Positions 1-9,064 of a DNA stretch of 24,181 nucleotides are shown here, in pieces (the stretch's first letter is position 1; every line of letters starts with the position of its first letter). A program made the translations under genes and the position numbers. Under the pieces are notes generated by a model. That model did no database searches. It had not been told where the DNA came from and saw nothing but the letters and a program-made list of their open reading frames with translations. Location of the stretch: the NCBI GenBank assembly GCA_009733575.1, contig ML770033.1:1-24181 (forward strand), in the 5' to 3' direction. The stretch is from Gymnopus androsaceus JB14 (taxonomy: Eukaryota; Basidiomycota; Agaricomycetes; Agaricales; Omphalotaceae).

Positions 1-615
1 CCTAATCTACAGGCTCCGTCATACTCTTTTTTCGTGAAGGAAACGAGGGTCAATAAATTTATGGATTGTATGAAGGACAGTGGAGCTGGCTCAGACTTTT
101 GCTGAGAGCACTGTGCTCACAGCCGAGTCCATTTTTGTGCATCTCGCTCACTGGACGAGTGTTTTCAATCCGAATCAGAACAATGCTTCATTCTAAAGGG
201 ACGCGTCACAGTTGTCACTTGGTACGTCGTCAGAAACCTACTTTTCAGACTGGTTATTCTTGCTCATACAGTAGAAGCGGTGTTTTCAGCAGAAGGAAAT
301 GTAGAATTATTGTTACCCTTACTTAAGAATTTTACAGTCCCTTTTGGAAAAATGTGGATGTGTGCTGTACAAGGTTTGACATTTAGTCTTGGCGATTCGG
401 AGCCTCAAGAATATATGCTTTACGACGCCGTGGCAGACTCAATGATGGAGCAAGAGTCGCCACTATTGTGGTTTCCGCCGCACAGCCATGCACGCAAAGG
501 TTAGTTCGAACAGCGTCGAAACTGTCAATGAGCCCTGAAATTGATGTATCGCTTAGCCTGGATCTCGATACCCCAACCAGGAAGTGAAAGCTTGATTTTC
601 CAAAATTCTTCACTA
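1..615. other. No recognisable gene
   Basis: Short open frames exist on both strands (for example 66-326 plus and 383-613 minus), but none has a recognisable motif, a consistent intron structure or a homologue elsewhere in the window. I see no coding evidence. The segment ends at the TA target site of the MITE that starts at 616. Confidence 0.5.
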
Positions 616-719
616 GACCGTATTAGCCGCATGTCTCAAAACGATTTTGAGACGTGGAGCTATTCAAAAACAGTTCAAAAATTGACCCAAACATTTTGAG
701 ACACGCGGCTAATACGGTC
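616..719. mobile_element. 104-bp MITE with TA target duplication
   Basis: Terminal inverted repeats of 26 bp at 616-641 and 694-719 start GACCGTATTAGCCGC and differ at one base. They are flanked by TA at 614-615 and 720-721, as expected for Tc1/mariner-type insertions. The inner part of the left repeat is itself half of a perfect hairpin: nine-base arms GTCTCAAAA (633-641) and TTTTGAGAC (645-653) around a 3-base loop. There is no coding capacity, so this would be a non-autonomous element. The superfamily is inferred only from the TA duplication. Confidence 0.75.
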
Positions 720-1079
720 TACTATCTTCCTGGACGAACTTTTTTGCTATATCTAACACAACGCGCCCCTGCCCTGGCTGCTCGCCTAGCTGGCACTGGC
801 ATATTCGGGACCGAAATTCCAGGTGCCATGGCCAATACTCCCAATGTATACACAACCTACTACTCCTGAGTGTACCCAAGGTTACAGACGCCGAAAATGG
901 TGCATCGGTATGTTTGCTATAAGTCCTGCAATACCGTATATTTCAACATTTTCCCTTGATCTACCCTCAGACTGTCATCTGTACTTAATAATTTTCTATT
1001 GCCTTTCCGCTGAAGTTTCACGTATACTATCATCCTTTCACAAACAACTCATTGTTCTCACAACACCAGAAACTTCATG
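720..1079. other. Upstream region of the DUF6534 gene
   Basis: No gene was recognised. The stretch from about 740 to 870 reads open in one frame but has no known motif. The last 100 bases are pyrimidine-rich with CA-rich runs before the ATG, typical of basidiomycete promoter and 5' leader sequence. No clear TATA box was identified. Confidence 0.35.
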
Positions 1080-2753
1080 ATGTCGGGGCTTTCTCCAGCA
1101 GAGCAGGCCCAGATCAATATTTTACTGGGGGGAGTGGTGAGTCTCGTTAAAGTGGATCTAAATTATGGATACTAGTGTTATTAAACAGGTTGTCAGCAAC
1201 TACCTTTCGGTTCGTAGAAGTCTCTAATCTTGTATAGATTGAGCTCAAGTGTTGTTATTAGTACCTAACGATGGGTATTGTGCTTTCTTCCAGTAAGTCT
1301 TTGAACATACCGATTCTTACATATATGCGCGATACTAAGGCGACCCTTTCACTAGCATGGACCTATTTCTCAAAGTTCCCCGCTGATAGATGGTGGTTCA
1401 AAGCCCTAGTTATTCTATGTGTCAGCATGTGCATTGGTGATACCATTGCAACTGGTCGGCGTCGTCGTTATAGTACTAATCTGAGCTTCGAGTCTAATGA
1501 TGTTTTCGCAGGTATCTGGTCTTATGACTGGGCTGTTGTAAATTATGGGAGTGAGTTTCGAGAACCATTCCATTGGTGACTTACCAACCACGCTTTTCAG
1601 ATCCCGCCACAATGGCGCTCACCCATTGGGCGCTCCCCGCCGATGCTTTTTTCTTGTGAGATAGCGGCTACATTACAGTATTAACCAATGGTTAACCGCT
1701 TACTACTTGCAGGGGATCATGTGGTCTCACTGTGCAGCTCTTTTATGCATGGCGCATTTGGATGATGTCCATGAGACAGAATTGGATATTGCCAGTAGTG
1801 ATAGGAAGCCTCTCCATATCGGGCTGGTGTACGAGAATCTCGCCTCTCTTCATCTAGCCCTGATTGAATCTTTTCAGGTGTCGTTTGTTGGATGATACAC
1901 ATTCCAGCAACACACAAGTCCACCTCGGATCTCATGCTTGCACTGTAAGTGTAAAGCTTACATTGACTGAACTAGTTTACTAACCGCCAGCTAATTGCCA
2001 GACCTGTGATATACATATGGTTGGGGGGTTCCGTGTAAGTTTTCTCTATAGAATCGACCAGTACTTGAGCTAAATGTTCAACAGAGGCGCGGATGTCTTA
2101 ATCACAGGCTCTATGATCTACTACCTTGATCTCCGCTTCCGAATGGAATTTCCGTCCAGCGTTTCTGCCAACCGGTTTCTTCGTAGACGTTTGCGTAAAC
2201 TCATCGTCCGGACAGCGGAATGCAACTCTCTGTCCCTTTTCGCTCAAGCCATTGCTTTTGGTCTTTTCAATTGTAGTGCCGTCGGATTCTATTTCGGTAC
2301 ATCCAGTCCATCCTCATGTTGAACGTTGTCTCTTTTTTAACCTCACTTTGCCTAACTAGTCATTACAGACATGATGCTTGCCAAAATCTATACAGTTTCT
2401 CTACTTGTTTCTTGTATGTTTCTCCTCTCTCTTTCCCTCAGCTTTCCAGCATGATTATCCTCATTCTTGCAGTGAACAGTCGTCACATTGACAACGACCA
2501 TGGGACCAGCGAAAGAGGCTCTTCATCCAGTGGAGACAGAGGCGTTGAGTTGACAGTTCTCCACACTAGTTCCATTCCAAGTACCCAGGTCTCAGTTCAC
2601 ACGCAGTTAGTCCTGGGTCTCCGAGTCCTAACTACACTAAACTTTCCCTCATTCAGACCAGAAACAGCCAGCGATTTGGAGGAGCAGACGCAGGGACCGG
2701 TGTTCAATAGGGCACTCGCGTTGTGTTGTCGCCACTATGAGGTACATGCATAA
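1080..2753 (+). CDS. DUF6534 family multi-span membrane protein, 13 exons, apparently intact
   Basis: Recognised as an agaricomycete DUF6534-type polytopic membrane protein of unknown function. The exons I place are 1080-1136, 1189-1209, 1262-1292, 1356-1454, 1512-1550, 1601-1655, 1713-1828, 1878-1944, 2002-2034, 2085-2296, 2360-2413, 2473-2605 and 2657-2753. They join in frame to 337 aa, within the family's usual length of about 300-370 aa. Introns are 48-63 bp with GT..AG ends. Family hallmarks in order: N-terminal MSGLSPAEQAQ; YFSKFPADRWWFK; WSYDWAVVNYG; VQLFYAWRIW followed by QNWILPVV; ADVLITGSMIYYL; KIYTVSLLVSLNSR; then a polar, Ser-rich tail. Several hydrophobic stretches suit about seven membrane spans. 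Another ATG at 1077 is in frame; 1080 is chosen because the paralogue at 3556 starts with the same residues. The paralogue supports most splice sites. The last intron is the least certain, since its length is a multiple of three and it could be retained. Confidence 0.82.
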
Positions 2754-3555
2754 TGGCAGCTTGTAGGCGTATGTATCAAAGCAAGCCGGTATTTTGTTGG
2801 AATGACCCGGAATCTGGTCGAGACAGAACCCAACGTACGTGCACCTGTGATTATTGTCATTGGTATTGATGTTTTTTTGGACATTTGCTAGCGCGCATAC
2901 GCTCTTTACTTACTACTTACTTGACCGTACTTCGTGCTACTAATACTAAAGTATAGCTTGCAATACTTACTCGGTAGAATTCTAGGTATCATAGGCTTGA
3001 ATTTCAAGTAATCCATCAATCGAGGTCGAAAGCTGCGCGCTTCGAGAGACACCTTCCCAGCACCTATCATTCAAGGTGCTCGATTGAGAGTGAGATAATC
3101 AGCAAATGGCCATGATTTAGCAGGTTGCGGGTTGCGGCCATCCGCAACTCGGTCAATTAAAGCACTCACTGCCAAATTGGAGAAGAGGCTACGTACACCG
3201 TCCATTGCCAAATGCTCGATAGGGAAGCACCAAAATTGCAAGTGTCCCCGATGTCACGGTATATTACAAGTGGAACCTGTCTCATTAACGTATACAAGCT
3301 CTTAGACAACGAACACTGAAAATGATGAATCCGCGGATGGGATCAAGATGGGATGCGGCGAAGATTTACTGTAATTAATTGAGAGTTTTAGCGTTACTGA
3401 ATATGCACGTATGTATCATTGTATGTGTATGTATCTCAACATCCACCCCTGAACTCTTCAGGGTATAATTACTTTTTGTTCCCGTGCAAACTTCGTGCAC
3501 CTACTCCGATCACCCACTGTTCTCTCAGTTCTAGGAAACATTAATTACCTTCACA
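2754..3555. other. Intergenic region between the two DUF6534 copies
   Basis: No gene is visible. It holds a branched inverted-repeat structure at 3016-3087, a small perfect hairpin (GTTGCGG at 3131-3137 and CCGCAAC at 3142-3148), and a pyrimidine-rich stretch before the ATG at 3556 that is probably the promoter of the second copy. Confidence 0.5.
3016..3087. repeat. 72-bp nested inverted repeat
   Basis: Outer arms TCAATCGAG (3016-3024) and CTCGATTGA (3079-3087) are perfect complements. Inside lie a second perfect stem, AGCACCT (3059-3065) with AGGTGCT (3074-3080), and a weaker stem CGAA..TTCG within the GC-rich stretch after the left arm. The RNA would fold into a small multibranch structure. 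It lacks tRNA A- and B-box consensus on either strand, so I do not call it a tRNA. It could be a structured RNA or a remnant of a tiny transposon. Confidence 0.4.
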
Positions 3556-3883
3556 ATGTCGGGCCTTTCTCCAGCACCACAGGCACAGATCGACATCTCA
3601 GTTGGAGGAGTGGTGGGTCTCTTTAAGTCGTGAATTTAAATTCGAGGAAGCTAACAGATTATGTCAGGTTGTCAGCAACTACCTTTCGGTTTGTACAAGT
3701 CTCTAATCCCATGGCATGATTGGTCTCAAATACTGTTATTACAGTACCTAACGATGGGTATCGTACTATCTGCCGGTAAGTGCTTGAATGTATTGATTCT
3801 CATATTTGCGGCACTCACGCAAAGCCTTTCACCAGCATGGATATATTTTTCAAAGTTCCCCTATGATACATGGTGGTTCAAAG

Positions 3884-4659
3884 GGATAATTCTAATGAAC
3901 AACCCCATTGATTCGAAGCAACCCTTCTGACAATCCCTTTGTATCTTGTGATCGCCGGTCATGCCGGATGTTGACCGGGGTGAGAACTTTGACATGTGCT
4001 GTCCAGCCGCCGCCAGCATCCAATACAACCATGATGACCATGCCACGACTTCGGCCTCCTAACCTTTCCTCTTCATCCTTCTTACTTCTATCCTATTCAT
4101 GATCACATTCAATGCTAATTAACAAGAAACAAGATGATCAATCACACAGCTGGAACCTTTTTAGAGTACAGGTTTTTTCTTGGGAGTGTGGCAATGACTC
4201 GGACAAACAAGAGTAGCTACGGATACAAGTATATAGTATTTCCTAGGTGCGCTTTTCTTTACTTGCATAATCCTAGACTTGCTCACTTTTCTATAAGTTA
4301 GATCAGGATCTATGTTGCTGCGGCTGGAGTTCAACCTGTGGGACATTGGTTTAGACCGCTAGGTCCAGGTCGCGCATCAACCAGTGCCACGAAATCAACA
4401 GCGGACACACTGCGACTCATGACATGCGGATACCCATGGCCATGTTATGTACTTTAAACTCATACAAACCTCCCAACCCTGTTCACGTTCTCATTTCGCT
4501 ACTATACATACTTAGATTTTACAACCAATACTTTATTACTTTCAAACTATTCACTGTGACCCACTGCAAGACCGGTGTGACTGTCACTGTTCCGCCGGAA
4601 TTCTTAGGGTTGTTAGAACCCAACAACCCCTTCAACAGGGTTGTCCAGTAGAATTATCT
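3884..4659. mobile_element. Non-autonomous MULE, copy A (9-bp target duplication)
   Basis: The 776-bp insertion is flanked by the direct repeat GGTTCAAAG (3875-3883 and 4660-4668). The intact paralogue has this sequence once, so the empty site is known. The ends are inverted: left GGATAATTCTAATGAACAAC and right, reverse-complemented, AGATAATTCTACTGGACAAC, so the outermost right base has changed from C to T. Nine-base duplications with terminal inverted repeats point to the Mutator superfamily. No transposase frame is present. The right subterminal region contains a hairpin of GGGTTGTT with AACAACCC. The nearest relative in the window is copy B (6265-6936). Confidence 0.85.
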
Positions 4660-5895
4660 GGTTCAAAGCCTTAGTTATTCCATGTGTCAGCATGTGCATT
4701 GGTGACACCATTGGAACTGGTTGGTGTTGCCTTGTACTCATCTGAGTTCAAGCCTACTGATTTTTTTTGGCAGGTATCTGGACTTATGACTGGGCTGTCG
4801 CAAATTATGGGAGTTAGTCTTGAGAACCATTCTATTGGTAACTTACTTACCGCACTTTTCAGATCCCGCCGCAATGGCGCTCATGCCTTGGGTGCTTCCC
4901 ACTGAAGTTATCCTCATGTAAGATAGCGGCTGCACACTACTAACCAATGGTTGACCAATTAGCACTTGCAGGGGATCATGTGGTCTCACCGTGCAGCTTT
5001 TTTATGCATGGCACATTTGGATGATGTCTGTGAGAAAGAATTGGATATTGCCGGTAGTGATAGGATGCCTCTCCATATTAGGCTGGTGTACGGGACTCTA
5101 GCCTCTCTAGCCTCTCTTCATCAAGCAAATGCTTAATTGAATATTTTCAGGTACCCTTTGCTGGATGACACATACTGCAGCAATGCACAAGTTCATTTCC
5201 GATTCAAATGCGCTTGCGCTGTAAGTGTAAAACTTATATTGACTAATATACTAGCTTAACTGCTAATTGATCTCCAGACCTGCAATATACATATGATTGG
5301 GGGGTTCCGTGTAATTTTTCTCTATTAGGAATTGACAAGAACCGGGCTAAATGTTTAGCAGAGGCGCGGATGCCTTGATCACAAGCTCAATGATTTACTA
5401 CCTTGACCTCTGTTTCCGAATCAAGCAACACAAAATGCAATAAAACCAAGCCAGTTACCATGCTCCACAGTATTCAGTCTTGAATCCCCTCGGGCGTTTC
5501 TGTTAATTTCTTTTTTCATCAGACGTTTCCGTTGACTCATTGTCCGGACGGTGGAATGCAATTTCCTGTCCCTTTTTGCTCAAGCAGTCGGTGTTGGTCT
5601 GTTTAATTCTAGTAACGTCAGATCTTATTTTGGTATGTCCATTCCATCTTCAAGTTGAATACTACTTAATCTCATCTTGCCTTGCTAGTCATGACAAACA
5701 TGACCCTCGCCAAAGTTTATACATTCTCTCTACTAGTTTCTTGTACTCATCATCCTCACTTGAACATGATTATCCTCTTCTTACTGAATACATACTCCTG
5801 CAGTGAACATTCGTCATTCAAACAATGACCATGGGACCATGGAAGGGGGATTTTCTTTGTCCACAGGAAGAGGGGGCAATATTACGACCCTACAT

Positions 5896-7250
5896 TGTTT
5901 GCCGCTATCTTTTTCCGCCTCCCATACCCCATACCCATAGCCACCAGCCCATCCCGCCATCAAGGCATCGCCCCGCCTAGGTAACCACGTGTTGAACTCC
6001 CTACATAATACATTAATACATATTCATACTATTTACTTATATTATGGCCATTGCCATTGTTTGTACTGTAACTATTTGTTTATTTCCTTTTTAGGACGAG
6101 TCTTGGCCTATAAAAGGCCCTCAGAACACGCCCCAGAACCCCAGTTCTGATATTTTGACTACTTACCTGCTCATTCCTACTCTTTTTCCATCTTGTATCC
6201 TGTACTTGGCTCACTCAACATTCTTCAATGAACGTCCGTAACAACGCTTTGACGTCAACCCAATGGATTATTCTACTGAACAACCCTTCTGGCAACCTCT
6301 TTGTATCTCGTGATTGCTGGTCACACTGGATTTTGACCGGGGTGCAACTTTGACACATATACCAATGCATCGACGGTCCACTATGATCACCCATGCCATG
6401 CCATCCTTCACCCTCCTTCTCAACCTACCAACATGCTTATGATGCCGGAAATTTTTCAGTTGTATTCGGCAAGTACTCGGGAGTGGTAGTGACAAAGAAG
6501 AGTAACAATGCAGGTTGGTATAGGTAATAGGTGCACTTTTCTTTCTTGCAAGATACCCTTGGACTCACCAGCTTTTCTATAGGCCAGATACTGCACCACT
6601 CAATGTTGCCGCGGAGCATAGTTCCTTGAATCAAACCACCGTTCATCACTCAAATAATCTTAGGAAGCAAACCCACTGCCAGGGCAGCGGGTGCATGACT
6701 TGGTGTGTTTGCGGTGTTGCACGGTCCACGACACTTGGTCCCAGATCCTGTGGCCTTCAGTATACCATTCACATTCTTAATAGCTGTTCTACGTTTTCAA
6801 TAGCTATACACTTAGACTTAGAGTTTTTTGCTGTGACCCGTTGCAACACCGGTGTCACTGTCACCATTACGCCGGAATTTCGAGGGTTGTTAGATCCCAA
6901 CAACCCCGTCAACAGGGTTGTTGAGTAGAATTATCCCAACCCAATAGACTTAGTTGATCCCATCAACTGTACCTAATTATGATCGAGACCTTCGATTCAT
7001 CAACATTATCAACCAACGCACCGGAATCTCCGACTCGGGCAATGTAACCATCACCGAGCTTCCACTTACAGCGCCCTAAGTGCCCTACTGACATCCTGCC
7101 AGACCTACTAAACATTCGGTCTGCCCACGGCGATACAACGCGCCGCCATCTATTTCATTAATAGATCTTTTAAAGACTTATGACCCACGACTATAATGTT
7201 GCTATAGTTCGATACGAGCACGGCTCTAACAGGCAAGTCAACTGCTCTCA
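5896..7250 (+). mobile_element. LTR-like insertion in the DUF6534 pseudogene (ends approximate)
   Basis: Homology to the intact paralogue stops near 5890 and resumes near 7255, so this stretch is an insertion. It contains MULE copy B; without it the insertion is about 680 bp. The left edge can be read as starting TGTTTGCCGC. A TATAAAAGG box lies at 6109-6117, followed by a CT-rich leader, which resembles the promoter part of an LTR. I could not find the duplicated target site or a clean terminal CA, and no retroelement protein is recognisable. It may be a damaged LTR retroelement fragment or two separate insertions. Confidence 0.4.
6265..6936. mobile_element. Non-autonomous MULE, copy B (9-bp target duplication)
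   Basis: This 672-bp element is flanked by exact direct repeats CAACCCAAT at 6256-6264 and 6937-6945. The termini are GGATTATTCTACTGAACAAC on the left and, reverse-complemented on the right, GGATAATTCTACTCAACAAC. It aligns with copy A at both ends: on the left through the block containing TTGACCGGGGTG, and on the right through the block with GCCGGAATT and the GGGTTGTTAGA..CCCAACAACCC hairpin. The middle differs in length and sequence. No transposase is encoded. Confidence 0.87.
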
Positions 7251-7475
7251 GTGATTTCCATGGCACTGTTGCATTTCCCAGCACCCAGATTGCAGCTGAC
7301 ACCCAGTTAGTCCACAGACTGATCCAACTGGGCTTCTGAGTCCCACTGAATATGCTTATTTAGACCAGAAGTAACTGCCATTTGGCAGGTGCAGACAAAG
7401 AGACCAACATTCATTGCCAATCCTCCATGAATTTTCGGATGCAAATGTTGTGTTGTTGCCAGTGTGACGAGGCAA

Positions 7476-8639
7476 TGCTGGGGCGGTATAACATGCAGCC
7501 TGACATAAGTTGTACTGGTCAACACTTTGCATCAAAGAATGAGTCTGACATTCTCATGTGTTTTATTCCACTTCATTAATCCTTTTTGTGGTCAGATTGT
7601 TAATTGAAGGAGCCTGAGAAGACTGTCAGCATCATGTCACCTTCAGGCGCACCATTTCCTTGTTGATGAAAGCATAATATGGTCTCCAACCTGGTGTTTC
7701 ATTCTTGACATCCATTATCTGACAATGTATGCTTTGGTCTGCCATACTTGTCACCTTTATTAATGATATATTTCAGTTATCACTCTACTTACTTCCTATG
7801 AACACATACAAAAATTGAACAGTCTGTTAAGCAATATGGCTGAGTAGACACCTTGATAGGTGTAATCAGTGAGCAGGGGCAAATGGGGCAAGAAAGACCA
7901 ATTGGTAATGGTCTAGCTACCGGTCTATATAGGGTCCCAATAGGGGAAAATGGAAAAGGTATCTACAGTCAGGGACAGTCAAAGACAACAAAGATCTTGA
8001 CCAGGTTTTTAGAGTCCAGATGGTATAGAATACTCTGTAAACTGTATGGAGATCTTATTTAGGACCTAAAGAAGGGATTCCTATGAGCTGATTTCCTCCA
8101 AAGTTAAATTTGGACTTTGGACCCCCGTAAATTGGCCATCTACTTTAAAAAACCGCCAAAAATAAGAGAAAATGCAGAAACACTCCTTTCATGTATCTGA
8201 TTATGATTCCAAGATAAAAAGCTTCAAAGTAAAGTACGTATTTTGTGTATCAAAAAAGGAAATTTTGAGCACCCCTCTCTTCCTGCATCTTGCAACATGC
8301 ACAGTAATAAAGGGATGTCCCCTAAAGCATAAATGAAACATCACTGGTCTAAATAATCAGCCAATGGTCTCTACTCCACTGGAAACTTCCCCAGAACCCT
8401 CTGTGTTCTCCTATTTGTCCATTCAAGAATGATAATTGCTGCATGGCTCAACTTCTCAGTAAACAGGAAGACTTCATGAATGTTGGGTGGTACTTATTAG
8501 CGCCCTCCTGTTGCATTCCTTTTTTGGTCTAGTCTTATTATTCATGTGACTGCATAGTTTTAGACTTCGCATTCCCACAGTCTTCCTCATCAGCAAACCC
8601 TGTATTTTGCATTTTAATTGTGACAGCAATACATAAAAT
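7476..8639. other. No recognisable gene; AT-rich
   Basis: Only short open frames occur, including 7853-8062 on the plus strand (69 codons), with no recognisable domain or intron pattern. There are poly-A/T runs and no defined repeat boundaries. Confidence 0.5.
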
Positions 8640-8860
8640 TCCCAGCGCTCCCAGAGCCCCCAGCGTTGGCCAGCACCAGCCAGCACTTGCCAGTGCTGTC
8701 AAAAATATAAAATCGTATGACATTTTATTTTAATTTCCAAATAAGGCAATTTTGAGGCCTCTGGGAGCTCTGGCCAGCACCGGCCGGACCATCTGGGTGC
8801 TGGAGCGCTGGAGCTCTGGAGACACTGTCCAGCACTTGCAAGAGCTGGCCACATCATACA
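8640..8860. repeat. CCAGC/GCTGG-rich island
   Basis: A GC-rich patch in AT-rich DNA. TGGCCAGCACC(A/G)GCC(A/G)G occurs at 8667-8683 and 8771-8787 as a direct repeat, and CCAGCACTTGC occurs near 8680 and 8831. CCAGAGCCCCCAGCG (8651-8665) is an imperfect inverse of CGCTGGAGCTCTGG (8806-8819). The mixture of direct and inverted units suggests the end of a decayed transposon or a degenerate satellite. No frame across it looks coding. Confidence 0.5.
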
Positions 8861-8877
8861 TGTTTTGCTGATGGCCT

Positions 8878-9064
8878 CAGCTGTTGACTCTCATCTATGT
8901 TCAATGCTGAGGGGTACATTCTTTATTTTGTTTCATATCTGTAGACTTACTGAAACTTCATTAGTTATTTGTTTCTGTTCTCATCTTTTAGGTATTCAAT
9001 ACAGCTGTTGACTCTCATCTATGTTTGATGCTGAGGGTTATTTGTTTCTGTTCTTGTCTTTTAG
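8878..9064. repeat. Imperfect tandem duplication, unit about 124 bp
   Basis: The block starting CAGCTGTTGACTCTCATC is at 8878-8914 and again at 9002-9038. The block TTATTTGTTTCTGTTC...CTTTTAG is at 8965-8991 and again at 9038-9064. The order is conserved, so the second copy is the first with about 50 bp (8915-8964) missing. This looks like a tandem duplication followed by an internal deletion, or the reverse. Confidence 0.7.

Larger units (their letters stand above)
3556..7475 (+). pseudogene. DUF6534 paralogue disrupted by insertions and a stop codon
   Basis: This is a second copy of the gene at 1080-2753, with the same start (MSGLSPAPQAQ) and the same exon layout: VVSNYLS at about 3668, YLTMGIVLSAG at about 3745, YFSKFPYDTWWFK before 3884, VQLFYAWHIWMM at about 5000 and SSMIYYLDLCFR at about 5390. 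Three lesions are visible. A MULE (3884-4659) splits the fourth exon. Near 5534 an in-frame TGA replaces the Lys codon of copy 1, downstream of an unalignable stretch at 5422-5490. After the penultimate exon (near 5817-5890) homology stops and resumes only at about 7255-7475, where the final exons are recognisable but degenerate. Many positions are still synonymous or conservative between the copies, which suggests fairly recent loss. Confidence 0.8.

Noticed and set aside
3016..3087. tRNA gene
   Set aside because: Size and stems are suggestive, but no TTCGA-type T-loop in the right place and no A/B box consensus is present on either strand.
6626..6928. 100-codon frame inside MULE copy B as a transposase fragment
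   Set aside because: No MULE transposase motif is visible, and the corresponding frame is not maintained in copy A.
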